Part shown: piece after piece, positions 1 through 8,436 of the stretch
Numbering within the stretch: position 1 is the stretch's first letter
Layout of the letters: the number at the start of each line of letters is the position of its first letter
IMG/VR virus record: IMGVR_UViG_3300046683_000394
Coordinates: 1-51,052 of that record
Strand: one strand, 5' to 3'
Length of the DNA stretch: 51,052 bases
DNA from: a virus
The notes under the pieces: model-generated
Told to the model about the DNA's origin: nothing
The model's database searches: none
Seen by the model: the letters and a program-made list of their open reading frames with translations, nothing else
Translations under genes and position numbers: made by a program

Positions 1-168
1 ACTCAGGCGGCGGGCGTTAGCGTTCTATTGCCGCGCGCGAGGGATTTGCGCGGTGGATAGAGTCCGATTCCCCCCCCCATTTTGAAGCCGGATTTTCTGT
101 CGAAAATGATCGGCGGTTTGGTGCTGGCGCTGATTGATGCTTTGTGGGCATCGCGAGGCGGTGCTGGC
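1..168. repeat. Left copy of terminal direct overlap
   Basis: These 168 bases are repeated at 50885-51052, the other end of the window, with one difference: G at 42 versus A at 50926. This is what a circular or circularly permuted genome gives when assembled as a line with an overlap. The copy lies in non-coding sequence and includes a run of nine C residues at 70-78. It could instead be a real short terminal repeat of the virion DNA; the sequence alone does not decide. Confidence 0.9.
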
Positions 169-311
169 TGATAATCGCGTCTACGGCGCAAGCTGTGTTG
201 CCGCTTGATTCCCCTGGTCGGCGTTGGCGGTGCGCGCTGTCCGGTCCTGTATTCCGGCATATTTTGGGTGGGGCGATGGGCGCGCTATTTTGGGGCCTGC
301 GTGGTGCGCCG
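1..311. other. Non-coding sequence, left part of the junction region
   Basis: No open frame here has a convincing start, ribosome site or protein-like composition. Joined to 50226-50884 across the circle it forms roughly 970 bp of gene-free DNA upstream of the terminase genes. Such a position commonly holds a packaging start or a late promoter; neither could be identified. Visible structure is the nine-C run at 70-78 and a perfect 7-bp stem with a TAAG loop at 306-323 that overlaps the end of the first leftward gene. Confidence 0.6.
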
Positions 312-323
312 CTAAGGCGGCGC
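306..323. other. Perfect 7-bp inverted repeat
   Basis: GCGCCGC-TAAG-GCGGCGC forms a perfect stem-loop that contains the stop codon of the leftward 312-638 gene. There is no T-run on either side, so it is not a classical intrinsic terminator. It may help end transcription of that gene or be a protein-binding site near the packaging genes. Confidence 0.4.
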
Positions 324-638
324 GAGATATTTTCTGGCGATCTGGCGGCCTTGCTCTGAATTTGGATCGATGCGCTTGTATGGCTGGCCAGCTTTGCTTT
401 GTGCTGGGGCGCTGGGTTCGGGCGGCGTCAATTTGGCTGGTGTGAGCCAAAGCAGATTGCGTTCGACGGTTTTGCGCTTGGCGCGCTTGTTAAGGATTTC
501 GATTTTATCGGCGACTAGGGCTTTGCCGTTTTTGACGGCTTTTTGCCACACGCGCAATTCGCGCTTGGTTTTACGCTCGGCCGCGCGCCGCGCTCTGTCC
601 CTTTTGGACCATTTGAATTTGGTCTCGGGTTTGCCCAT
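312..638 (-). CDS. Small basic protein of unknown function, divergent from terminase
   Basis: A 108-residue protein starting at the ATG at 638-636. It is very rich in Lys and Arg (residues 2-60 are mostly charged and probably helical) and has a Pro-rich stretch at about 66-80. The reading frame continues upstream to 1160, but that part lies antisense to the small terminase gene and looks like a shadow, so the shorter start is used. No strong Shine-Dalgarno is visible. A short, basic, helical protein beside the terminase genes could bind DNA, but no family is recognised. It is the only leftward gene in the first 28 kb. Confidence 0.5.
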   Translation of the reverse strand: MGKPETKFKWSKRDRARRAAERKTKRELRVWQKAVKNGKALVADKIEILNKRAKRKTVERNLLWLTPAKLTPPEPSAPAQSKAGQPYKRIDPNSEQGRQIARKYLAPP

Positions 639-731
639 GGATCGAAAGCTACGCCCAGCGCCTACATTTTGCAAAGACGTTTTTCTGTGCATAAGGTATA
701 GGGATCGCGGCGCGCGGATTTGTGAGGCTTC

Positions 732-1475
732 GTGCGGGAACTTGAGAAACCTAACCTTGGCGGCAATCCCGATGCGCTCGTTGTGTCGATGCAGCAAGCG
801 AAGCTGCTCGATTTGGCCCATGCGCGCCGGTTGATGCGGGAATATCCGAATACGGGCTGCGGCCGGTTGGCGCGAGCGCTGGCCTGCGGCAATCGCACGG
901 CGGATGCGATCTTGAAGGGAATTCACTGGCAGCAAGACCCGGTGAAGGTTGGGATTTTCAATCGGCTGAATGATTGCAGGATTCCGGTCGAGACTGGCGA
1001 GCCGGACGAAGCGGATTTGCTGCGCTTTGGTCTGAACGAAGAAGAACGGCTTGAAGCCATCGCGAAGTTGCGCCGCCAGCAAAGAAACAAGGCTGGCCGC
1101 CGCATGGCGGTTGAAGCGACGAAGGACAAAAAGGGCGTCGCCATGATCGAAGCGCGCCAAGCGATCTTGAAGCGCAGCAAGCCGCCGATGAAATTGGATA
1201 CGGGCTATTTTCAGGCGCAGGTCGATGAAACGATTTGGCGCATTCTGCGCGAGCTGGACGATGTAAAGGTCGCGCAGATGAACGGGCGCGAGCTGGCGGC
1301 GGCGGCGAGCACATTGCTTGAGAAGCGCGCGCTGCTTCGCGGCGAGCCGACCCAGATCGTGCGTAATGAAAATCGCGGCTCATTGGAAGCGGTGGGCGCG
1401 TTGCTGCTGGCGGAAATGGCGCGGCGCGGCCGGAAATTGCCAACGTTGATCGACGCGGCGAGGGAACCTGCATGA
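732..1475 (+). CDS. Probable terminase small subunit
   Basis: 247 residues from a GTG at 732 (an ATG at 789 is an alternative). The N-terminal third is compact and helical with a possible helix-turn-helix (around residues 25-65, with an NRTADAILKG turn). The middle is Lys/Arg-rich and likely coiled coil, and the C-terminal part is Ala/Leu-rich helix. The size, DNA-binding-like N-terminus and place just upstream of the large terminase fit a TerS that recognises phage DNA and recruits TerL. The call rests on position and composition, not on a firm motif. A weak promoter-like pair (TTGCAA at 669, TAAGGT at 692) lies upstream. The gene overlaps the next by ATGA. Confidence 0.55.
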   Translation: MRELEKPNLGGNPDALVVSMQQAKLLDLAHARRLMREYPNTGCGRLARALACGNRTADAILKGIHWQQDPVKVGIFNRLNDCRIPVETGEPDEADLLRFGLNEEERLEAIAKLRRQQRNKAGRRMAVEATKDKKGVAMIEARQAILKRSKPPMKLDTGYFQAQVDETIWRILRELDDVKVAQMNGRELAAAASTLLEKRALLRGEPTQIVRNENRGSLEAVGALLLAEMARRGRKLPTLIDAAREPA

Positions 1476-1699
1476 TCTCGGGCTATATCGGCTGTCCAAA
1501 ATGCGGCACCTGCTTGTTCGCCATCGAAGCGAAGGAAACGCAGGGCGATCCGCCGTCTGTTCATACCGGCGTATTCGAGCATGTTTTATCGCAGGTCGCC
1601 GATCCGCCAGCCGATCCGCCGCCCAGCCAATCGGTGTGCGCGGTTTGCGAAGGCGCGCTTGAGCGCGTTCCGCCGCCAGAGGAAGCGAGGCCAAAGTGA
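1472..1699 (+). CDS. Small zinc-ribbon-like protein
   Basis: 75 residues, started by an ATGA overlap with the terminase small subunit. Two CxxC pairs (CPKC at residues 8-11 and CAVC near 55-58) look like a zinc ribbon. The linker between them is Pro-rich. It belongs to a run of three tiny genes between TerS and TerL, all with overlapping stop/start codons, so they are translated together. Function unknown. Confidence 0.75.
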   Translation: MISGYIGCPKCGTCLFAIEAKETQGDPPSVHTGVFEHVLSQVADPPADPPPSQSVCAVCEGALERVPPPEEARPK

Positions 1700-1947
1700 A
1701 AATCACACGCGATCCCGGCCGGATGTTCTCAATCGTGACGGCGCTGGATCGGACGCTGAACGCGATGGGCGACGGCCCCACCGGTTTTGTGCTCGTGGTT
1801 TTCCCAGCCCCGGAAGCGGAAACGGCGCAGCAAGCGCCGTGTACGGTGCTTTCCAATTTGGAAGGCGGCTCGCTCTCGATCATCGATATTCTGGGCCAAG
1901 TGCACAAGCAATTGCAGAGTGATATTCCGGTGGCGGGGCACGCCTGA
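1696..1947 (+). CDS. Hypothetical protein in the terminase operon
   Basis: 83 residues from a GTG at 1696 that overlaps the TGA of the zinc-ribbon gene (GTGA). The sequence has a central hydrophobic strand (FVLVVFPAP) and otherwise mixed alpha/beta character. No family is recognised. Tight overlaps on both sides support it as real. Confidence 0.7.
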   Translation: MKITRDPGRMFSIVTALDRTLNAMGDGPTGFVLVVFPAPEAETAQQAPCTVLSNLEGGSLSIIDILGQVHKQLQSDIPVAGHA

Positions 1948-2159
1948 TGCCAGGGATCGTCGCTGTCAATTTGGAAAAGGGTCTCGCCTTCCTTGACGAC
2001 GGTACGGCTGTGCCGGTTACCAATATGTTCGACAGTGATGGTCAGGATACGGACGATTTCACGGAATCGGCCTCGTTCGTCGCTGGGCCTGGGCCGGGCG
2101 GGCAATGGTGGACAGAGCGTACATCTGACTATCGCTGGGGCGCGGCGGTGGTGAACTGA
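1947..2159 (+). CDS. Hypothetical protein in the terminase operon
   Basis: 70 residues with an ATG in a TGATG overlap with the preceding gene and a TGATG overlap with TerL. The protein is acidic in the middle (DSDGQDTDDF) with Gly and Trp near the C-terminus. The N-terminal half (AVNLEKGLAFLDDGTAVPVTN) resembles a short beta-hairpin fold. No family recognised; the context suggests a packaging or head accessory role. Confidence 0.7.
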   Translation: MPGIVAVNLEKGLAFLDDGTAVPVTNMFDSDGQDTDDFTESASFVAGPGPGGQWWTERTSDYRWGAAVVN

Positions 2160-3832
2160 TGGGCGTCAACGTCGAGCGCTTGCTGAAGCTGGACGCGCGG
2201 TCATTTCAGTTTATGACCGAAGTCGAAATGGCCGATGTTGCGCGCAATTTGCTTGAGCTTCAGGAAGAAGATCGCAAGTTCAATCAACTGCTGTTTTACA
2301 AACCGGCGAGCGAGCGCGCGGCGGCTGTGCATCGCAGTCAGGCGCGCATTATTGGTGTTGGCGGCGGCAACGGTTCTGGAAAGAGCGAAGTCGTATTAGC
2401 GGAAATTGCGGCGCTGGCAACCGGTGTTTTGCCGCCCGCTTTCAAGGACGATTTCAAGCGGAAATTTCGCGGCCCGGTCTCTTGCCGCATCGTAGTGGAA
2501 TCGCTGACCACGGTCCTTGAGCAAGTAATTTTCCCCAAGTTGCAATACTGGAAATGGACCGGCGTCGGCGATCCCGGTACTGATAAAGGCCATTGGGGGT
2601 GGATTCCTAAAATGTGCCTTATAGATGGCAATTGGGATAAGAGTTGGAAAGAGAAAACGCGCACATTGCGCGTGCTGTGTCGCGATCCCGACGATTTCGA
2701 CCGCGTGCTTGGCGAGAGCACATTTCAGTTCAACTCGCACGATCAGGACCCGAGCGATTTTGCGTCGGGCGATTTCCACCATGTCATGCTGGACGAACCG
2801 CCGCGCCTCGCGATATGGCGGGAAAACGAAGCTAGAACTATGAGGGTCAAAGGGCGTCTCTATTTGGCGATGACATGGCCCGACGATCCGCAGATTCCGG
2901 TGGACTGGATTCATGATGAGATTTACGACAAGGGCTCACCTGGACCGCATAAGAACCCAAACATTGACTGGTTCGAATTATGGACCACGGACAACAAGAA
3001 CCTCGACCTCGATTCGGTCGCGAAGCAAATGGAAGAATGGTCGGACGAAACCAAGCGCGTCCGCATTTACGGCCAGCCGATCCGCTTCAGTAATCGTATC
3101 CATCCGCTATTTACCGACGTGCCGCTCTATTGGTCCTTCCCGGCCGGGCGCGTCGTGGTGCCCGACGTTGCGGGCAACTGTCCTGATACGGGTTCATCCG
3201 ATGTCGTCTCTTTCGTCCACGTTGACGATATCCAGCCGTCGCGCAATTGGCCGACGATCTTCCTAATCGATCCTCATCCGCGCAAGCCGCACGCTTTCAT
3301 GTGGGTTCAAATCGATCCCAACGACGATCTCTGCGTCGTGTGGGAAGATGAACTCGACGCCGATCCCGTCGATTTGCGCGACCATATCTTTCACATCGAA
3401 GAAAGCGCCGGGATGCGGATTGCGGATCGGCTGATAGACCCGAACATGGGCCGGGCACCGGCCAGCGCGATCCGGGGCATTACATGGCAAGATGAATTCG
3501 ATAACGCCGGGATCAATTGCGCGCTCGCCGATGATTCCGATGTCGGGCGCGGCCGGGTGAACGAATACCTCAGGCCCGACGATCACACCTTGCGCCCGCG
3601 CTTGCGCATTTCTTCGCGCTGCCAGCGCACGATTTTCCAGATGAAACGCTATGTCTGGGACAATTACCGCCGCGCTGACGAACGCGACATCAAGCAGGTC
3701 CCCAAGCGCAAGAACGATGATTTCCCGACCCTGCTTAAATATCTGATGAATACAAATCCGAGCTTCAATTTGTTGCAGCGTGGCGCTCCCGTCATCCATT
3801 ACGGGCGCGGCACCGCGAGGAAACGGGCATGA
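2159..3832 (+). CDS. terL: Terminase large subunit
   Basis: 557 residues. It is the ATP-driven DNA packaging motor and headful or site-specific nuclease. The N-terminal ATPase shows a Walker A at residues 68-76 (GGGNGSGKS) and a Walker B with catalytic Glu at 209-215 (VMLDEPP). The C-terminal RNase H-like nuclease is suggested by acidic residues D371 (FLIDPHP), D427 (LIDPN) and D459/D461. Its length is usual for the family. It starts in a TGATG overlap and its TGA overlaps the ATG of the next gene. Together with the portal it forms the packaging machine. Confidence 0.93.
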   Translation: MGVNVERLLKLDARSFQFMTEVEMADVARNLLELQEEDRKFNQLLFYKPASERAAAVHRSQARIIGVGGGNGSGKSEVVLAEIAALATGVLPPAFKDDFKRKFRGPVSCRIVVESLTTVLEQVIFPKLQYWKWTGVGDPGTDKGHWGWIPKMCLIDGNWDKSWKEKTRTLRVLCRDPDDFDRVLGESTFQFNSHDQDPSDFASGDFHHVMLDEPPRLAIWRENEARTMRVKGRLYLAMTWPDDPQIPVDWIHDEIYDKGSPGPHKNPNIDWFELWTTDNKNLDLDSVAKQMEEWSDETKRVRIYGQPIRFSNRIHPLFTDVPLYWSFPAGRVVVPDVAGNCPDTGSSDVVSFVHVDDIQPSRNWPTIFLIDPHPRKPHAFMWVQIDPNDDLCVVWEDELDADPVDLRDHIFHIEESAGMRIADRLIDPNMGRAPASAIRGITWQDEFDNAGINCALADDSDVGRGRVNEYLRPDDHTLRPRLRISSRCQRTIFQMKRYVWDNYRRADERDIKQVPKRKNDDFPTLLKYLMNTNPSFNLLQRGAPVIHYGRGTARKRA

Positions 3833-4062
3833 GGATTATCCCTCGTTGGCATGAGCCGTACGAACCGCCTGCTAAGAAGTTTGTCGCTGATGTGCGCGCC
3901 CATCACAACATGGTCGCGCTTATCCGTGGAATGCCGAAAAATTGCGTCGCTATCACGTTGCGCCCAAACGGCGCAATCAGTACAGCGAACGCCGAGCGGG
4001 CCGCACGCCGCAGAGGTATACGGATTATTTGGTTGGCGCGATTGAGCGAGAGGGCGCGATAA
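3829..4062 (+). CDS. Small basic hypothetical protein between TerL and portal
   Basis: 77 residues, ATGA overlap with TerL. Arg-rich C-terminal half. Two other frames are also open across this interval, but this one has the overlapped start and ends two bases before the portal gene, so it fits the operon. No family recognised. Confidence 0.6.
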   Translation: MRIIPRWHEPYEPPAKKFVADVRAHHNMVALIRGMPKNCVAITLRPNGAISTANAERAARRRGIRIIWLARLSERAR

Positions 4063-4063
4063 A

Positions 4064-6466
4064 ATGGCCTACACCGATTCCGCCGTCACCAAAATACCGC
4101 CGCCGCGAAGGCGCAAACGCAATTCGATCAGCGCGAACGAGTCCGAAGAAATCGCCAAGCGCGTTACGAAATTCTGGGACGACGAATGGATCAACCGCCA
4201 CGGCTCGCGCGAGGCGCGCAAGCAGCGCTATGCCAAATATCGCCTATGGTCTGAGGGCACGGATTGGCCGTGGGACGATGCGGCCGATATCGCCATCCCC
4301 GACATGCTTCAAGATTCGCTGCGCGTTCAAGATACGCTCGTAAACGCGGTCATGTCGCAAAGGCCGCCCGTCGTGGCGAAGTCCAATCATAAGGACGGCG
4401 AGATCAAGCAACCGACCATCGACCAATTGCTGAATTTTCAGTTCTTCGTGGAAAACATGGGCGAGCTGACCGTTGGCGAAATGGCGGAAGCCTTCGTGAA
4501 CGATCCGGTCTGTACGGTGTACACGCCATGGGTGCGCGAGAAGCGCAAAGTCGGCACGGTTTTAATCTTCGATGAAATACCGCCCGATGAAGAAGCCGCA
4601 GCTTACTTTTTCAAGATCGTGCGCAATGAATTCCCGGCCGCGCGATCCATCGATGCGAAGGCTGGCGGCTGGGATTGGACCGTCATCGATGCCAAGGGCA
4701 AGGAAAAGACCGTCTGTTTTTACACCGATCCCGCCGAACAGGTGGAAATGGTCGTAGAAGAAGACGCCATCGTTTTCGACGGCCCGCGCCCGTTTGTGAA
4801 GGATTACGATGATGTGGCCTATCCCGGCCGCTCGGCCAATCTGCAAATGCCGAGCCCATCGAATCCGAACGGCGCACCCTATGTGATCCTGCGCGACAAG
4901 CCGACGCTCGCCGAGCTGAAGCGCCTCAAGAAATCCGGCTTCTACGATCTTCCGTCTAAACATGAAATGGATCGGCTGGCGAACGTCGCGGGCACCGAAA
5001 CGGCAAACCCGAAGGAAGAATCGCAGCAACAGAAAGACGATCTCGCGGGCACATCGGCCGCCGCGACCAAGCCGCTCGACACGGCGCACAAGCGGCTTAC
5101 GCGGCTGGTCTGCTTCGATACCTATGACATCGACGGCGACGGTATTGAAGAAGACGTTGTTTTCTGGGTTATTTACGAGACCAAAACCTTGCTCAAGGTG
5201 CGCCTCTTGTCGGACCTCTATCCCGGCAACCCGCCGCGCCGCCCACTCGACGGCGCTTCCTTCCTTCCGGTCGGCGGCCGATACGACGGCATGAGCCTGC
5301 TCGAAACCATGGAATCGATGCACGACGCGGTGAAAATCCTCGCGGATCAATCGCTTAACGCAAATGACTTGGCTATTTGCTCGCCCGGCTTTTATCGGCC
5401 TGCGGGCGGCATGAACCCCGAAGTCTTAAAAATCTCACCGTTCACACTTTCGCCTCTGCAAAATCCGCAACAGGATGTAACCTTTCCGCCCATCGGCAAT
5501 CCGCAGGGCGTGGCGGCTGCGATGAATCTCATTTCGATTTTCGGCATGTGGCAAGACAAGCTGACGATGGTGACCGATCACAGCTTCGGGCAAGTCGCGC
5601 CGGGCAGCTCATCGGCGCTGCGCACCACCGGCAACATGGCGCTCGTATCGGGACAGAACGAGGCGCGGCCGGAACGCATTCTGCGCCGCTTCTTCCTGAT
5701 GCTGACCGGCGTTTGGACTCAAATGCACCGGCTCAATCAATCGTTTCTGCCGAAGGGAAAGCAGTTCCGCATCGCAGGCGTGACGCTGCCGGGTTCCGAT
5801 CCATATATAAAGGTGCAAGATAGCGCCGCGATCTCGGGCACCTTCCAATTTACCTTCGATGCGAACGTGCTCAACACGTCGAAAGCCTCGCTGCAATCAG
5901 CGCTTCAGCAAATCATGGGCGCGCTGTTGACGCCGCTGTTCGTGCAGGCGGGCGTCGTCAAGCCGGATAATATGTACCGGATGGCGCTCGATTACGGCCG
6001 GGCCTTCGGGCAGGACATTTCGGCCTATATCTCGACCGCCACACCACAAGCCGACATGCCGCGCATCCTGGCCGAGCAAGCCATCCTGCAAATTATGAAT
6101 ACGCAAATGCCGTTCGGGCTCCCGGCCGAAGCTGGCGGCGTGCAAGAGCATATCGAAAAGATGACGGAATTCGCCAAGTCCGACGAATTCGGCCATTTGC
6201 AGCCGGGACAATTGCCGATCTTCAAAACCTACATGCAGCATTTGGGCGTTCTGGCGCAGCAAGAACAACAGCAGCAGCAATTGCAACAGAACGCCGCACA
6301 GTTCCAGCAACAGCGAAGCGCTGGGGGAAATGCTGGAAAGCCGGGCGGCGGTGCTCCCCCATCAATTCCGCCGTCCGGCCCACCGCAGCAGCCGCCGCAA
6401 ATCAGCGGGCCGGGCGAGCTGATGAATGAAAGCCTGCCGGGCGCGGGCGGGGGCGCGAACCAATGA
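4064..6466 (+). CDS. Portal protein
   Basis: 800 residues, large for a portal and in the range of podovirus-type portals. The N-terminus carries a helical region with an aromatic WxxxxDWPWDDAADIAIP segment (residues about 60-85) seen in podoviral head-tail connecting proteins. The C-terminal 130 residues are Gln-rich (residues about 725-750) and then Gly/Pro-rich, probably flexible. The protein would form the ring at the head vertex through which TerL pumps DNA and to which the tail attaches. It follows TerL directly and overlaps the next gene by ATGA. The assignment combines position, size and sequence character. Confidence 0.88.
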   Translation: MAYTDSAVTKIPPPRRRKRNSISANESEEIAKRVTKFWDDEWINRHGSREARKQRYAKYRLWSEGTDWPWDDAADIAIPDMLQDSLRVQDTLVNAVMSQRPPVVAKSNHKDGEIKQPTIDQLLNFQFFVENMGELTVGEMAEAFVNDPVCTVYTPWVREKRKVGTVLIFDEIPPDEEAAAYFFKIVRNEFPAARSIDAKAGGWDWTVIDAKGKEKTVCFYTDPAEQVEMVVEEDAIVFDGPRPFVKDYDDVAYPGRSANLQMPSPSNPNGAPYVILRDKPTLAELKRLKKSGFYDLPSKHEMDRLANVAGTETANPKEESQQQKDDLAGTSAAATKPLDTAHKRLTRLVCFDTYDIDGDGIEEDVVFWVIYETKTLLKVRLLSDLYPGNPPRRPLDGASFLPVGGRYDGMSLLETMESMHDAVKILADQSLNANDLAICSPGFYRPAGGMNPEVLKISPFTLSPLQNPQQDVTFPPIGNPQGVAAAMNLISIFGMWQDKLTMVTDHSFGQVAPGSSSALRTTGNMALVSGQNEARPERILRRFFLMLTGVWTQMHRLNQSFLPKGKQFRIAGVTLPGSDPYIKVQDSAAISGTFQFTFDANVLNTSKASLQSALQQIMGALLTPLFVQAGVVKPDNMYRMALDYGRAFGQDISAYISTATPQADMPRILAEQAILQIMNTQMPFGLPAEAGGVQEHIEKMTEFAKSDEFGHLQPGQLPIFKTYMQHLGVLAQQEQQQQQLQQNAAQFQQQRSAGGNAGKPGGGAPPSIPPSGPPQQPPQISGPGELMNESLPGAGGGANQ

Positions 6467-6876
6467 ACTACGACAAGGAAGATTTCGACCGCGATAAGAA
6501 GCTGCGCGACGCCACGCCTAGGGAAGCCCGGCAAAATCTCACCATGATTCAGCAAGCCGGGCTATCGGCGGAAATGCTGACCGGCGATCCGCATTGGGAC
6601 AAATATCTCTCTTATTTGCAGGCGGCGTTGAACAGCAATCGCGCGGCGCGTGACTCTTATATGAACGATCTCGCGAATCCGACGCTGGTAAATAATGAAG
6701 AAGTCGCCAAACGCCGCATCGCCGTCATGCGGCTGAACGAGCGCATTGAAGTGCTGAATTTCGCCATTACGCTTCCCGGCCATTTGATCCGGCTCGGCGC
6801 GGCGGCCGACGTAAAGCTGAAGGCGCTTCCCGAAATCGAGATAGGGCAAAACGATGGAACGGCTGACCGCCTATGA
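6463..6876 (+). CDS. Hypothetical protein downstream of portal
   Basis: 137 residues, ATGA overlap with the portal gene. Highly charged helical protein; residues 20-95 include many Asn, Arg and Glu. It overlaps the next gene by 23 bp in another frame. The position between portal and scaffold suggests a head-assembly role. No family recognised. Confidence 0.75.
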   Translation: MNYDKEDFDRDKKLRDATPREARQNLTMIQQAGLSAEMLTGDPHWDKYLSYLQAALNSNRAARDSYMNDLANPTLVNNEEVAKRRIAVMRLNERIEVLNFAITLPGHLIRLGAAADVKLKALPEIEIGQNDGTADRL

Positions 6877-7084
6877 AGAAAAAATCGAAGCGCAAGCCAC
6901 GCAAGACCTATGCGACGCGCTGGTTCGCGCATGGGGCGGCGTGATGAAGGCGCACGGCGAAGACCCGCACGGCGTTGTTGTAATGGCGGCTGGATTTTCC
7001 TTGGCGATCAAGGCAATCGAGAAAGAATTTCCAGCCTTCGGGGCAATCGTCCGCGAGCTGATGAAGAAGGACGCGCCGCCATGA
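6854..7084 (+). CDS. Small helical hypothetical protein
   Basis: 76 residues, mostly helical with a hydrophobic middle (GVVVMAAGFSLAIKAI). It begins inside the end of the previous gene and its TGA overlaps the ATG of the next (ATGA). The hydrophobic stretch is too short and mixed for a clear membrane helix. Function unknown. Confidence 0.65.
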   Translation: MERLTAYEEKIEAQATQDLCDALVRAWGGVMKAHGEDPHGVVVMAAGFSLAIKAIEKEFPAFGAIVRELMKKDAPP

Positions 7085-7272
7085 ATTTGTCAGAGCCGGT
7101 AATCATCGTGCGGGGGGTAGCATGGCAATTGTGCCCCACTGTATTCGAGCGCCTGCGAAAGATGGCGCTTGACAAATTTGAAGGAACCGTGGAACTGAAT
7201 ATGGTGCACGGACAGATACGCAGCTTTATCATCAGAGAGCGCATCGAAATTCCGAGGCACGAAATACTGTAA
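7081..7272 (+). CDS. Small hypothetical protein before the terminator
   Basis: 63 residues from an ATG in an ATGA overlap. Beta-rich N-terminus (EPVIIVRGVAWQLCP) and basic C-terminus. It is the last gene of the first sub-operon: an intrinsic terminator begins 25 bases after its stop. No family recognised. Confidence 0.65.
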   Translation: MNLSEPVIIVRGVAWQLCPTVFERLRKMALDKFEGTVELNMVHGQIRSFIIRERIEIPRHEIL

Positions 7273-7296
7273 GACGACGGACATCGGACAATCCGA

Positions 7297-7329
7297 CCCC
7301 GCACGGCGAAGGCCGCAGCGGGGTTTTTT
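7297..7329 (+). terminator. Intrinsic terminator inside the structural block
   Basis: CCCCGC (7297-7302) pairs with GCGGGG (7318-7323), with a further short inner stem, followed directly by six T residues (7324-7329). This is a textbook Rho-independent terminator on the + strand. It lies between the portal group and the scaffold/coat group, so it would reduce read-through and set the ratio of these gene products, or be overridden by antitermination. Confidence 0.85.
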
Positions 7330-7344
7330 GCGTTTGGGGAACAC

Positions 7345-8139
7345 ATGCCTTCGGTTCCAGACAAAAAGGGCGTCGCTGAAGCTGATCCCAACAATCCAGA
7401 GGGTGAAGGTTCGCCGGGTGCCGCCGACCCTGTTGAAATCGAAGGGCTGAAGGCCGCGCTAAAAGCCGAGCGCGAGAAACGGCAGGGCCTCGCAACGCAG
7501 CTCGCGCGCGTTGAAGGAACTGTTGAAGGTTTGAAAAGCGGCCAACAGCCCAAACCCGACGCGCCCGCGCGCGTCTACACGCGCGCCGAGCTGCGCGCGA
7601 TGGTGACGGCCGGGCAAATCACCGAAGATCAAATGGATTCCCAGCTCGAAATGCAGCTTGAGGCAAAGCTTGCGGCCCGCGTCGATTCCACGACCAGCGC
7701 CGCCGCCGTCCAAGCGCAGGCCGCCGCCACGGTCGAAACGCAAATGGCGGCGTACATCGACGCGCATCCCGACCTTCTGGACACCGAAAGCGATCTTCGC
7801 GCCAAGGTGCAGGAAGAATTCGATTACCTCGTGGGCGTTTGCAAAGACGATCCCAAGGACAAACGCACCGAACTGAAAGCTATCCGCTCTGCGGTTGGCG
7901 CGCTCGCGCCCAAGGGGCGGAAGAAAGAGCCCGAACCCAGCGAAGAAACGGGCGGTTCCGATGGCGCGCCCGCCAAGGGCGGGGCTGATGACGGATGGGC
8001 CAAGGGGCTTACGGCCGCGCAAAAGGCGCATTACCAAAAGAAGATCAATCAGAACATTTACAAGGGAACGAGCGACAAGAATCTGCTCGCCGAAGTCGCC
8101 ATCGCGCGACGGCAGCGCGAACAGAAAGCCGTCCACTGA
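7345..8139 (+). CDS. Probable scaffolding protein
   Basis: 264 residues, acidic and Ala-rich. Residues about 34-70 form a likely coiled coil (EIEGLKAALKAEREKRQG) and a long helical central region follows. The C-terminal 60 residues are charged (KKINQNIYKGTSDKNLL). Low complexity, helical content and the position just before the coat genes fit an internal scaffold that guides procapsid assembly. A GGGGA Shine-Dalgarno sits 6 bases before the ATG. The stop overlaps the next start (TGATG). Confidence 0.7.
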   Translation: MPSVPDKKGVAEADPNNPEGEGSPGAADPVEIEGLKAALKAEREKRQGLATQLARVEGTVEGLKSGQQPKPDAPARVYTRAELRAMVTAGQITEDQMDSQLEMQLEAKLAARVDSTTSAAAVQAQAAATVETQMAAYIDAHPDLLDTESDLRAKVQEEFDYLVGVCKDDPKDKRTELKAIRSAVGALAPKGRKKEPEPSEETGGSDGAPAKGGADDGWAKGLTAAQKAHYQKKINQNIYKGTSDKNLLAEVAIARRQREQKAVH

Positions 8140-8423
8140 TGCCCGCGCTGCATCTTAAGCCCTGGACCGAGGAACGCCTCACGGAAGCATCCGAGCATAC
8201 CGGGCGCAAGTCCGGTCAATCGGCCGGTGCCTATGTGCTCGATCTCGCCGCGCTGCAAAAGGCGATTCTGCTTTGCGATGGCTGCGTCCCGAAATTCGAC
8301 GCGCGGCGCGCGGGCTACATCAACGATCCTGACTTACCGCTGGTTTCCGGCGCTTGCGATGGCTGCAAAGTGACCGACCGCAACCGACGCCTATTCGTCC
8401 ATTACCGCAACGTGCCGCGATGA
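8139..8423 (+). CDS. Small protein with paired CDGC motifs
   Basis: 94 residues from the ATG in a TGATG overlap with the scaffold gene. Two CDGC motifs (residues 46-49 and 73-76) suggest a bound zinc. The N-terminal half is helical. It is placed between scaffold and coat genes, so a capsid accessory role is possible; no family recognised. Confidence 0.7.
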   Translation: MPALHLKPWTEERLTEASEHTGRKSGQSAGAYVLDLAALQKAILLCDGCVPKFDARRAGYINDPDLPLVSGACDGCKVTDRNRRLFVHYRNVPR

Positions 8424-8436
8424 TAGGAGCGACCCG

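Noticed and set aside
639-1160. Upstream part of the leftward frame that ends at 312
   Set aside because: It lies antisense to the small terminase gene and has Arg/Ala/Ser-rich shadow composition; only the part from the ATG at 638 was kept.
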